Part shown: positions 11,374 to 21,758 of the stretch, piece after piece
Layout of the letters: each line of letters starts with the position of its first letter
Position numbering within the stretch: position 1 is the stretch's first letter
Origin: Marchantia polymorpha subsp. ruderalis
Taxonomy: Eukaryota > Streptophyta > Marchantiopsida > Marchantiales > Marchantiaceae
Assembly (NCBI GenBank): GCA_037833965.1
Contig: AP031356.1
Span: forward strand, 8,392,501 to 8,456,500
Direction of reading: 5' to 3'
Length of the DNA: 64,000 bases
The notes under the pieces: model-generated
Told to the model about the DNA's origin: nothing
The model's input: only the letters and a program-made list of their open reading frames with translations
Database searches by the model: none
Translations under genes and position numbers: made by a program

Positions 11374-12381
11374 TAATAACCCACTAAAGGCTAAAACTGC
11401 AATATAGTGGTAGAAAGGTCGAACCCACAGGGACAGAGGAACACACAGGGTACAAAGTGTCACGTTTTAACAGACTATTGAGGAGTTTGAATTCTCAGGC
11501 AACTGTCACTCCCAGAAATACTGCAAGTGTCCACTCGGAGCGCACTCGGAGGTCGCACAGTGCAGCGTAACACACACACACACACACACACCTGAAACTA
11601 CAGAAACACAACCCAGAGATCCGTTAGGACCTCTACTCAAGATTTCAGGGGGAAAGTCTCTCGCGAGCACACTCGGCGAAGCTGCGGGTAGTGACTTCCA
11701 ACTCCGGCTTTTACAACGCTTCCACTAGCTTGCTGCTAGTGTAGGAAACCCGGTTTGGACTACCTACTTCGGATCGAAGTCACTCAGACGCGGTGAACAA
11801 CACTCTCAACTCACAAAACGCGCAGAGAACACAGGTCCACACTGAAGGACTCACTGTGAAACATTCCAGTAACACAACAACAGTCTATTGAAGAGTTTGA
11901 ATTCTCAGGCACTTGTCATTCCCAGAAATACTACAGGGGTTACCCTCAAGGCACCTGCTGCAGCGTAACCTGAATTTACAACCAAGGTTTACACGAAGTA
12001 GCAAAACTTCACTTTGGCATTCAGGGGAAAAATCCCAAGGAGTACAATCAGAAAGAAACACTCGAAGGTGTAGGGGCGAAACTGTTCAAGTATCTAACTA
12101 GTCACTGGCTCTGAGCATCGGCAGTCACCCGCAGGTGCAGATCCGAACTACTCAAGTCTCTAACCAATGTACTAGCTCTGAACATTCGGCCGCAGGCCTT
12201 CAGCTACAACATGCGGAACGCTAAGTTGTAACTCCTCGTGCGTGGTGACAGAACTCAAGGACACAAACACGCAAAGGAAATGGGTTCCTGATCTATACTT
12301 CTGATGGGAAAGAACCCCAGGCAAAACGCCTGGAACTATTTTATACCTTCTAAGTCCTAACTAACACTACACTGCACTACG

Positions 12382-15300
12382 CTACACGCCTGCACGGAAC
12401 CACGCTACACTACACTCCGCGGAACCTGTACTACGTCTCCTGCGCGGCCGACTGCCGCGCACTAACTCCCTACCCTGCCACTCTTCCGCTCGACTGCGCA
12501 GTCCCAACCTCTGCAACGCCGCGGACACCTCCCCCTCGAGGGCGGACATGGTATCCTGTGCCTTCGACAGAAAGGCCTCGAGCTTCTTCGCTACCTTCCG
12601 CCGACTCCTACTGTCGCCTGACAACAACCCGGCTGCGCGCAATTCAAACTCACGCAGTGTGAGTTTCTCCTGCGCCTTCACTTCCCAGTGGGCGTAGCCC
12701 TTGAGGCAGTGGGCGACTCGCCTCGCCGTCTCCACCTTCGTGCGATCCGCCTCCTTCCTGCGATCCTCTTCAATTATCACTAATTGCGATTCGGCTTCAG
12801 CACGTTGCGCTCTCAATTCGCCACACTCTGACTGCAACCTGCGGATTAACTCTTCATCCGCCTGCCGTGCGAGCTGACATTGTTCCAACAACCGCGTCTG
12901 TCGCACGAGCTCCTCTGACAAAATCCGATTCTGGGCCTGCTCAGAGTTGAGTGCTTCCTTGACCTTCACCTGCTCCTTGGTGAGCTCGCCCAGTTTCTCA
13001 TCCTTCATCTTCTCGGAGTGCTTGTAGAATTTCTGATTAAGCTTGTACTGACCCCACAAGCACTCATGCTTCTCCTTCAAGTCCCTCAACTCCTGGTCCA
13101 CTCTAGCTAATAGCTTGCTGGTGTGGACTTTAGTGCGAGTCCGCCTGCGCACTAACTCGATGTAAGATCCCGGCTGGAGTGGGTCGGCGTATTTATCGAC
13201 CTTGCGATCCAAGTACCGCAGCAACGGAATCACCTGCTCAGAGAGCGCCGCCGCCGGCGCTCCAACAATTTCCTCCTCCTCCTCCTCGGTGTCTTCTGCT
13301 CCTGACATTTCTTCCGTGGAGCCTCTGTCGTCATCATCCGAGTGGAGAATTTCAGTCGCCATTGATTGTGTCGGCGACTGCCCCGAGTGAGGCTGCACGT
13401 CCTCGACGTGTGCTGCCTGCGAAGGCACGGCTACGGCCTCGCTGCTCGTCGCCAAAATATCTAAGGCGGAAGGCGAATGTACCCGAGCGGCATCCCCGTC
13501 GCTCGCTGGTTGATTGCCTACCGTGTTCTCTCTGTCGCCGTCGTCCGTCGCCGAAGGCGATTGAGCGGAGGGTGGCTTCGCGGGGTTGGATTGCGCATCG
13601 CGCATCGAGATTTCATCCCGCGGACAGTCACTCCGCTCCTCCGTCTGCTGCTCCCTTGATCGGTCCGTGGGGGCTGTGCTCGGCCCGTGCGCAGGCGCAT
13701 TTGCCGGCGCCTTGTCCGTCGCAGGCGTAGCGCCGCGGACATCTATCGCCGAAGGCGACATGGCCGGGGGCCGCACGCCCGATGTTCCTTGGCCTATAGG
13801 CCCTACCGCCGAAGGCGCATCTATCGGCGGACTTCCCGCCGATGGTGCGGCCTCCGCACGCTCTCTGCTCGTATCTCCTCGGCTCGAAGGCCCTGGCGCC
13901 GAAGGCGCAAATTGCGGCGCGTGGTGCGCCGGAGGGTCTGGCCCCGAGGGCCGGTGTCTTGTAGGCGGTTCTTCCGCCGGCTCCTTCCCCTTCCTACGCT
14001 GGAACGGGGGTGATTCTTGCCTGTGCACAGGCGGCACGTGCGGAGGTGTCCTGTTCACAGGCGACCTGTGCACAGGCGACCTGTGCACAGGTGAGCGCCT
14101 GTGCACAGGCGGACTGCTCCTTCCCACGCGTAAGCGTAGATCCACGTCCACTTGTGTTCGCCGGTCCGCGGAGGCTCGTCCGTCCGCGGAGGTTCGCCTG
14201 TGCGCAAACGGAACATCTGTCCGCATCGCACGTGGTAACTCCGGAGGCCCTTGGCCCGTAGGCGGCCTCTCTCCCGACGAGGTTGCAGCGTGGCCCGTTG
14301 CTCCTGCGGTCGTCCGCGCTTCCTCTCGCCTCTCTGGCGACGCACTTCCTATCTCCGTCGCAATTGTCGCCGTGTCTGCACTGTCAGCTGGTAACACCAG
14401 TCTGCGTGCCTTCTGCTTCGGCCGGCTGTATGGCTCGCACAGCGGCCGCGGTCGAATGGGAGCAGAGGGTTCTTGATGCTGCTCCTCTTCGGACTCTTCC
14501 CTCCATCGCCGCTTCCGCGGCACTCGCGCTGCAGGAGTGTGTCTCCCTTCGTCCCTCCGTCTTGATGGGGTAGAAGTCGGTGACTCCTCTGCGTCAGTAT
14601 CGACCTCGTTCTCCCGCACATACTTCCCGGGATGGTCTATGGACAATGGCGGAAAATGTTCAAGCTCCGCCGCTGTCAAACAATTCCGCTGTCGATAAAA
14701 ATTGATGAGGAAAGGAGAAAGATGGTTTAGAGTTCCCCCCTTCTCCTCAAACGCGTGCTGTCGCATCACCCTGTGCAGGATGCTCGCCCAGTGAATTGGA
14801 GTTCCCTCGATGACGCACTCCACAAAAGAGACCTGCCACAATGTGATGTAGCAGGCGCGGTGCGGCTGCAGTAATTGCATCAGCGCCGCGGACAAAGTCC
14901 GGCGAAATCGATCCTTGTAATCACGGGTCCTGTACCCATTCTTGGTAGACCTCCCGGTCTTGAACAGCTCCACAAATTGCGCCTCTTCTTGTTTGGTCAC
15001 CTTGATGCTCTCACTGTCGAAAAGGAGGTGCCCTGGCATGCCAGCACATCTTCCCAACGCCTGCGCCCAATCTTGGACTGTCCACCGGTCAACATGCGGA
15101 CGCAATCCGCGCGAGGGTGGTCCCTGTGGCTCTAGCCACTCGCGCACCATATTCGCACAGATGTAATTCCATCCCCATAGCAAGAAATCGAGCTTTCTTG
15201 CTATTAAGCGCTCTTCGAAAGCGCGCAGCCCGTTCTGCGGCAGGCGAAGTGGCACCATCCGCAATCTGCTCGGTCTCGTCATTGCGTTCCTGGGGTTCGC

Positions 15301-15534
15301 TCGCCCGCTCATTCTACTTCCGCACTGCCCGCGTTTCTTTCTCTCTCGGCAAACTCTAATCGCTCTCAATTCCAAATCACGCGCACTCACTTCTCCCTCA
15401 ATCAACAAGAAATCTCCTGTGTGACGACGTCGAGAATGCTCCGCAGCCAGCAGATGGATGCGCGCAGCGCGCACAAGAGATTGGAATCGCGAATTCAAGA
15501 ATGGGACGTTCTCCGCCGCCCGGTCGAAGGTCAG
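12382..15534 (-). CDS. GLL protein, only uninterrupted full-length frame in the window (copy e)
   Basis: The frame is open for about 1050 codons. The order is the same as in copy d: basic N-terminus; conserved domain with LDFLLWGWN, RGLRPHVDRW, SIKVTKQEE, PIHWASILHRV and HLSPFLINFYR; PRKRRWR; proline/alanine-rich disordered middle; acidic patch; RYLDRK; coiled coil with QNRILSEELVRQTRLL and ECGELRAQRAEAESQL; an arginine-rich patch; and a tail ending AWFRAGV. The codon aligned with the ATG of copy d is CTG (15532-15534). No ATG replaces it until about 80 codons downstream, so translation would need CTG or a shorter product. Function is unknown. I find no transposase, gag zinc knuckle or protease motif. 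The coiled coil predicts oligomers and the basic patch suggests nuclear entry, both inference. Confidence 0.75.
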   Translation of the reverse strand: MTFDRAAENVPFLNSRFQSLVRAARIHLLAAEHSRRRHTGDFLLIEGEVSARDLELRAIRVCRERKKRGQCGSRMSGRANPRNAMTRPSRLRMVPLRLPQNGLRAFEERLIARKLDFLLWGWNYICANMVREWLEPQGPPSRGLRPHVDRWTVQDWAQALGRCAGMPGHLLFDSESIKVTKQEEAQFVELFKTGRSTKNGYRTRDYKDRFRRTLSAALMQLLQPHRACYITLWQVSFVECVIEGTPIHWASILHRVMRQHAFEEKGGTLNHLSPFLINFYRQRNCLTAAELEHFPPLSIDHPGKYVRENEVDTDAEESPTSTPSRRRDEGRHTPAARVPRKRRWREESEEEQHQEPSAPIRPRPLCEPYSRPKQKARRLVLPADSADTATIATEIGSASPERREEARTTAGATGHAATSSGERPPTGQGPPELPRAMRTDVPFAHRRTSADGRASADRRTQVDVDLRLRVGRSSPPVHRRSPVHRSPVHRSPVNRTPPHVPPVHRQESPPFQRRKGKEPAEEPPTRHRPSGPDPPAHHAPQFAPSAPGPSSRGDTSRERAEAAPSAGSPPIDAPSAVGPIGQGTSGVRPPAMSPSAIDVRGATPATDKAPANAPAHGPSTAPTDRSREQQTEERSDCPRDEISMRDAQSNPAKPPSAQSPSATDDGDRENTVGNQPASDGDAARVHSPSALDILATSSEAVAVPSQAAHVEDVQPHSGQSPTQSMATEILHSDDDDRGSTEEMSGAEDTEEEEEEIVGAPAAALSEQVIPLLRYLDRKVDKYADPLQPGSYIELVRRRTRTKVHTSKLLARVDQELRDLKEKHECLWGQYKLNQKFYKHSEKMKDEKLGELTKEQVKVKEALNSEQAQNRILSEELVRQTRLLEQCQLARQADEELIRRLQSECGELRAQRAEAESQLVIIEEDRRKEADRTKVETARRVAHCLKGYAHWEVKAQEKLTLREFELRAAGLLSGDSRSRRKVAKKLEAFLSKAQDTMSALEGEVSAALQRLGLRSRAEEWQGRELVRGSRPRRRRSTGSAECSVAWFRAGV
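14028..14120. repeat. CCTGTGCACAGG palindromes inside the copy e coding region
   Basis: Four palindromes of the type CCTGTGCACAGG plus one half-changed copy lie within about 90 bases of the disordered coding region. Together they encode a run of His/Arg/Pro/Val codons on the minus strand. More occur in the leader at about 15817, 15882, 15899, 16198, 16216 and 16259. Confidence 0.8.
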
Positions 15535-16781
15535 GGTCGGCTCTTGGTCGTGAAGAACGTCTCACTTGATGGCCGCGCCGGCTGTACGCTGGAACGGTCT
15601 TCGCTCTCACGCGCGGCTTCACGCTCCGCCGTCGTCGATTAAACTCTCACGCTCGAATTTGGCGGATTTGAACTCCGCGAGCGTGTCACCCTCCGGACAT
15701 GGGGGCGTGGCGCCGAAGGCGAGTTTTCCGCCTTGCGCGGTACACTTGTTCGTACCGCCCCTCGGCCAATCTCCTTCTGCCTTGACGCGTGTGTCCGCAT
15801 GTCGGACAAAAATTCAACTCCTGCCTGTGCGCAGGCAGGAGCCTCGGCGGATCCTCCGCCGGTGCGGAACTTGAACATCCTCCTGTGCACAGGCGTTCGC
15901 CTGTGCGCAGGCGAATTCCGTCCGCGGCGCTGCGCTGGCGCGGAAGGCGTTGACCGTGGTCAGCCGTCTCCGTCCAGTCTGTCCGTTCCTTGTCTCTCCG
16001 TCGGCGCTTCCGCCGCCGCAACTCCGTCCGTCCAAGAGCGCATCCACCCGTGCCGTCCGCACGGTCCGTACCTATTGGATTACTCTGGCGGCTCTTCCGA
16101 CGTACGCGGCGCTGCGCTGGCGCGGAAGGCGCCGTACACTTTCTACCTCACAAGGCGCATTTCTAGGGCCCAAGGCGGATTTCCCGCCGACGCCGAAGTG
16201 CCTGTGCACAGGCGAACGCCTGTGCGTAGGCGGACTTCGCGCCTTCCCTAACCCTACTTCGCCTGTGCACAGGCGAACGCCTTCGTCCGTGCATAGGACA
16301 AAACTTGAATCCCCCTTCCGCGTAGGCGGAATTCGCGCCGGTGGCGAACTCCTTCCGCCGTAGGCGACCGCCTCCGTTTCTTCCAGTAGCGATAACTCCC
16401 TAAGTCCTCGTCCGTTCCAAGCGTTCTTGGGCTCGTTGGAATCAGCGCGTCGAGCTCTGTCCAACGGGATCCTAACTTGATCAAGGCGCCCGAGGGTTGA
16501 CCTAATTACGGGGGTTTCCCTACAGCCGCGGACGCAACCTCCGAAGGCGGGTTTTGCGCCTTGCGCCGTAGAGATCCTAACTGCGGAGCTCGCAGGGAGG
16601 GTGGTGCCTGTGCTTGCTGCGGCACCCCAAATCCCAGATTCTACAAGATCCCTCGAGAATCCCCGCGATCTTCCGGATTCACTCTGTTTTGATGTACCGA
16701 AGGCTATTTACAATGCTGCCAGGGTACAGTTTTCCAAAAATGTTTTAATTTCCTCAAAATTGCCAAAAGTGGGGTACCACA

Positions 16782-18225
16782 GCGTCTTCACTCCACTTGG
16801 CCTGCTTGCTGGCGGCGTTTTTCCAGAAGCGCCTTCTGCCGAAGGCGACCCTCTGAGGGTTGTTGGCTCGTCAGCCAAACTCCCTTCTGCTTCCGGCCTG
16901 CTATCCGGTTCAACGCGCTGCTCAGTTGGCCGTACTTCAGTTGGCCGACCTTCAGTCGCCCGACTCGCAGTCGGCCGACTGTCAGTTCGCCTGTCTTCTT
17001 CTGGAGGCATCGGTGCCTTCTGCGCAGAGGTGTTCGCCGACCTCCCCAGAATCTGCGCGATTATCTCTTCTTGCGTGGGCAGGATACTCCGTCGGACCGG
17101 AGTACGCCCGGTCTCCTCAGTACTAGTTGGCAACATCACTTTGCGTGCCCTCTGTTTCGGCCGGCTGTGAGGCTCGTTGGTTGGCCGACTCCGAGTCGGC
17201 GTTGCGGGAGCTTCCAGCTGCTTGTCCTCAGGTCTCTCATCCCATTTCCGCTTTCGCGGAGCGCGCTCACTTCGACGCTCTTCTGCTGCTCTTGCTGGAG
17301 CCGGAGCCGGAGCTGGACTGGCAGGTGCTTCGTCTGGATCTGTGTCCACTTCGGCCTCCCGCGAGTATCTACCTGGATAACTCCGGGTCAGCAGCGGAAA
17401 CCGTGTCCGCTCTGAAGTTGTCAAACATCCCATCGCTCGATAAAACACAATCAGGTAAGGCGAAAGATGATTGAGGGTCCCTCCTCTCTCTTCTTGCGCA
17501 TGTTGGCGCGTCACCTTCCACAAGAGTCGTGCCCAATGAACCGGAGCTCCTGACAACACTAGCTCCACAAATCCCACTTGCCAACCATGCATGTAGGCGG
17601 TCTTGGTTGGTTGCAATATCTGAAGCAATGCAGTCGCGACATTTCTCCGCAATCGATCTTTGTAATCCTGTGTCCGGAAACCGTTCTTGGGATGCCTGGC
17701 AACTTTGAAAAGATCATTGTAGGAGATTTCTTCCTCCTTGGACACCTTCACGCTCTCGGCCTCGAAGAGGAGAAACCCTTCCTTGCCTGCACACCTTCCT
17801 AACACCTGCGCCCAGTCACTAATGTCCCACCTCTCGGGATGTGGGCGGAATCCGCGCGAGGGCTTGTGTTTCCCCTGCAAATACTCGCGCACCATCTCCG
17901 GACATGTCCAGTTCCATCCCCACAGGAGGAAATCAAGCTTCAGCCTTGTTAACACATCTTGAAATGCGCGCAGACCGATCTGCGGCACTCTGAGTGGAGA
18001 CACTCGTAGCTGGGGGACCTTCGACATCTTTCTGGCTGTTCCTGCAAACACACATACGTTCTCCCTTCCGCTCGCTCTCTCACAATCGCTGCTGCGCGTC
18101 GGTCGCTCAGACACTGACTGAAATCGCTTTCTCCTCTCTTGCGCGCTCAAGTTCGCTGCTCGCAAACTCTCTGCAAGGTCCGTCAAGATCCTCGCGCACT
18201 CGTCTTCGCACTCTCCTCCTCTCAC
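16782..18225 (-). pseudogene. GLL protein, N-terminal half (copy c)
   Basis: This is the upstream half of the copy c protein. The conserved domain begins just after the ATG at 18025-18027 and includes LDFLLWGWN, RGFRPHPERWD, QEERGGTLNHLSPYL and the NLS-like PRKRKW. The reading then enters a disordered region with repeated T-E-G-R-P-T codons. It stops matching at 16782, where copy e is inserted. Copy k shows the uninterrupted order of the same sequence, which joins this frame to the frame that resumes at 11373. Reading upstream of 18027 stays open, but I see no better ATG. Confidence 0.75.
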
Positions 18226-19727
18226 TGCAGGTCTCTCCGCCCTTGCGCGTAATCTCTGAAGCTGGAAAACTCACAATCAAGAATGAGAGAATGAGACTGG
18301 AGAGCAGTCTTTTCTTCTCCGCATTCAAGATCGCCCAACGTTCTCACTGGTTACAATCAAACTTGATTACGCAGCCGGCTATACGGCCTAACGGTTCTCC
18401 CTCGCATGCTCGAATTCACGACTCCGCACTGCGCGCATTCGCATGCGTGAACGTTGAATTCTCCCGCCGCCATCGTCTTCCGGACTCGAGTTTGCCGCAG
18501 TGGAGCGTATGCTTGTAATAACCCACCAAAGGCTAAAACTGCAGTATGGTGGTAAAAAGATCAAACCCACAGGGACAGAGGCAACACACAGAGTAAAAAG
18601 TGTCACGTTTAACAGACTTTTGTAGAGTTTGAATTCTCAGGCGACTGTCACTCCCAGAAATACTGCAGTGCTCGACTCGGAGGCTCGACTCGGAGGAGGA
18701 TGCTCGACTCGGAGGATGCTCGGAGGATGCACAGTACAGCGTATTCACTCAACACACACACACACACACCTGAAACTGGCAAAAGCACAACTCGGAGGTC
18801 GGTCAGGACCTCCGCTTCGGATTTCAGGGGGAAAGTGTCTCAAAAGTTCACTCAGAGGTTCTGCAGGTAGTGACTCCCACTCCGGCTTTTACTGCCCTTC
18901 CGCCAGGAACTAGCGTAGGGAACCCGGACTGGACTTCCCACTTCGGAACGAAGCCCCTTCATACGCCGTGGACGTCACCCTCGACTCACACCAACCGAAG
19001 GGGGTACAGGCCCGACTGAGGACTTAACTGAGACACAATCCAGTAACACACACACACAACCTGAATTGCAAACCAAGGCTTACACGAAGTAATAAAACTT
19101 CACTTTGGCATTCAGGAGTACAATCAGGATATGTCACTCGAAGGAGTAAGGGGAACTGTTCAAGTCTCTAACTCGCAGCCGGCTCTAAGCATCAGAAATC
19201 ACCCGCAGGTGCAGATCCGCACTACTCAAGTCTCTAACCGGGTGCTAGCTCTGAACATTCAGCCGAAGGCCTTCAACTACAACATACGGTAACTTCGCTA
19301 TGCTACAGCTTCTCTACGTGGTGCCAGGACCAAAATGCACAAACACGCCAAGAAAGTGAGTTCCTGATCTGCACTTCCGAAACTGGAAGAGTCCCAGGGC
19401 AAAACGCCTTGAACTACTTTATACTCTCTAAGGTCCTAACTAACACTACGCTACCCGCTAGGGTGCGAGCCGCAACAGATCCTACACCTGAGGAGTCGGC
19501 GGCTACCTTCCTCTCTAACTTACAACCTAAATCTAACCCTAACCCTAAATCTGAATCCTAAGCCTACTGTACAGAGCCGCCAGCGTCTTTACATCCGAGA
19601 TCTGAGGCTGAATATTTGCAGGTATGCGTGGCCGACTGAGATCAACGGCCCCACCAAATTTCAGATCCATCCGACCGTCCATCGCAAAGATATGGACTCC
19701 GCAAGATCTCTGAACCGCATCCGGTTT

Positions 19728-19818
19728 GCCGACCTCGAGTTCGCCGACTCCGAGTTTGCCGACTTGAAGTTCGCCGACCTCGAGTTCGCCGACCTCAAGT
19801 TCGCCGACTCCAAGTTCT
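19728..19818. repeat. 15-bp minisatellite, short block (copy f)
   Basis: About six units of consensus GCCGACYTSRAGTTY in tandem. The same unit forms the longer block at 20085-20413. In the plus-strand frame a unit reads A-D-L/S-E/K-F. Confidence 0.85.
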
Positions 19819-20084
19819 CCGAAGGCGTTGACCGCCGAAGACGCACTTCCGCACCTTTGCCTATTTGTAACAGTCACTCCCGACACCCATAACTCACAGA
19901 TCCTTGATCCGTTTCAAGAGTTCTTGGGCTCGTTGGAACGAGCGCGTTGAGGTCTTTCTAACGAAACCCTAACTGAGTCAAACCGTTACGAGTTGAAAGA
20001 GTTATGCCGGTTTTATCCTTCGCCAAAGGCACACTGTCAAAGGCTTGTTATCTGTTATCGCCGAAGGCGCCCGCACGATGTTTC

Positions 20085-20413
20085 GCCGACTCCGAGTTCT
20101 TTGACCTCAAGTTTGCCGACTCCGAGTTTGCTGACTTGAAGTTCGCCGACCTCAAGTTTGCAGACTCCGAGTTTGCTGACTTGAAGTTCGCCGACCTCGA
20201 GTTCGCCGACCTCAAGTTTGCCGACTCCGAGTTTGCTGACTTGAAGTTCTTTGACCTCGAGTTCGCCGACCTCAAGTTTGCCGACTCCGAGTTTGCCGAC
20301 TTGAAGTTCTTTGACCTCGAGTTCGCCGACCTCAAGTTTGCCAACTCCGAGTTCTCCGACCTCGAGTTCAACGACCCCGAGTTCTCCGACTCTGAGTTTG
20401 CGGACTTGAAGTT
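20085..20413. repeat. 15-bp minisatellite, long block (copy f)
   Basis: About 22 units of GCCGACYTSRAGTTY, some with TTTGACC in place of GCCGACC. The plus strand is open through the block (20004-20501) and reads like pentapeptide repeats (A-D-L-K-F). Because it lies antisense to the element, in a leader, and both strands stay open, I treat it as a minisatellite and not as a gene. The unit resembles the palindrome-bearing GCCGACT sequences in the coding regions of copies b, c and k and may have expanded from such a sequence. Confidence 0.8.
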
Positions 20414-21758
20414 GACCCGAAGACGTCCGTCGCGGAAGGCGAACATCCAGGGCCGAAGGTGGATATTCTGCCGACGACGAACTCCTTCCGCCTATCCGTA
20501 GGCGTTCTCCTTCGCATCTTCCGACAGTCACAACTCCCTGAGTCCTCATCCGTTCCAGGCGTTCTTAGGCTCGTTAGAACGAGCGCGTCGAGCTCTTTTC
20601 AACGAGACCCTAAATAACTCAAGGCGTTAAGAATTGAGGAAGTTATGAGTGATCTACCGCCGAAGGTGCTCGAAGCAAGTCCTGCAGCGTGAACCGCCCG
20701 TTCCATTCCAAGCGTTCCACTGTGGCCTAAGCCCAAAACCCCTTGACTGTCCTCGATCCTCTTTTTACTCTGGCTTTGCGTACCGATTACTATTTACAGC
20801 TGCTACCACGGTACTTACTAATCAAAAATGTTTTAGTTCCGGCGAAAAACAAAAAGTGGGTTACCACAATGCTTCGACTAGGTTGTCTTTTCCTAACCTG
20901 ACCATCGCCGGAGGCGTATCGCCGCTGGCGTATTCCTTCTCCGTCGGCGCCTCGCTGGAGTCGCACATCAAGTCGGCGCGAATTACGCCGGCGCGTATTC
21001 GTACCACTTGTTTTGTCCTTTCTGCCCCGCCTATCGCCGACGGCGCATATCCCGCCGGCGCGAATTATGCCAGCGCACCCGCCTATCCGCGTCCAGTCGG
21101 AGGCGTACATCCGGCCGGCGCTTCTCTTCCGTTGCGCAGCCGCCAAAGGCGCTTCCGCCTCTGAGTTGATCTACTCCCATGAGCGCGTGGTTCCGCCGAA
21201 GGCGTACGGGAGTCCTTTCCGACGGTGAACCCTAGCGCGAACGGCGCATGTCAGGATGCGAGTTTTCCGACGCTCATAACTTCTTCGTACCTAATCCATC
21301 TCCAGCGCTCTTGAGCTCGTTAGAACAAGCGTCCTGAGCTCTTTCCAATGAGACCTCAAGCAACTAGAACTACCGTGAATCCTGATCGTTATGAAGGTTT
21401 CCCTCCCGCGCTAGCGGCGCATCGCCGAAGGCGCACTCATGGTCGGAAGCCTTCAGAGGTCCTTGCCGGCCGCTGACTTATTCAGCGAGATCTCCTCCGG
21501 AGGTGTCTGTGCCGGAAGCGTACCTTCCCTAAACGCCGGAAGCGCATGAGTGGAGACACCTCAGCAAAGGAGATCTTGCCGAAGGCGCCGAAGGCATTTG
21601 GCGCTGGTACGTCCAACTTCGCGCTTCTTCGTGACCTCGTGACGATCTCCTCAATCCACTCTATTTAACGTACCATTTCCTAACTACAGACACTGCTTCG
21701 GTACTTGTTTTCTAAAATTGTTTAAATTCTGCAAAAAAACAAAAAGTGTGTTACCACA

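Larger units (their letters stand above)
11374..16781 (-). mobile_element. GLL copy e, full length, inserted in the copy c coding region
   Basis: This is a complete copy of about 5408 bp on the minus strand. The 5' terminus TGTGGTACCCCAC is at 16781 and the 3' terminus near 11374. The interrupted copy c frame resumes on both sides, and uninterrupted copy k shows the empty site. The right flank begins GCGTC (16782-16786). The left duplication and the first bases of the terminus appear to have been lost in a deletion of about 6 bp, so the duplication is inferred, not seen. It is closely similar to copy d and shares its CCTGTGCACAGG palindromes and CCAGGC hairpin (12317-12333). Confidence 0.87.
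18514..20868 (-). mobile_element. GLL copy f, mini-element without a coding region, with target duplication
   Basis: This 2355-bp insertion has both family termini: 3' terminus at 18514 and 5' terminus (TGTGGTAACCCAC) at 20868. It is flanked by ATGCT at 18509-18513 and 20869-20873. It holds the ~930-bp 3' region with its TATA box (about 19418-19423) and a leader, but the entire protein-coding part is deleted. The leader carries two blocks of a 15-bp minisatellite. It sits in the leader of copy c, whose sequence resumes on the other side and matches copies b and k. Confidence 0.88.
3715..21758 (-). mobile_element. GLL copy c, full length, split by copies d, e and f
   Basis: Minus-strand segments 20869-21758, 16782-18513, 9590-11373 and 3715-4247 form one element of about 4.9 kb. 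Its 5' terminus is at 21758 and its 3' terminus (TGTAATAACCCAC read on the plus strand) at 3715. The flanking target duplication is GCGCA (3710-3714 and 21759-21763). Each internal break is explained by a younger insertion: d in the 3' region, e in the coding region, f in the leader. A TATA box (about 10012-10018) and hairpin (9990-10006) follow the coding region. It belongs to the AGTCGGCCGACT palindrome subfamily (11326-11337, 16969-16980). Confidence 0.88.

Noticed and set aside
19505..19560. Degenerate CCCTAA repeats resembling the plant telomere repeat
   Set aside because: Only two or three imperfect units, inside a transposable element; not an interstitial telomere tract.
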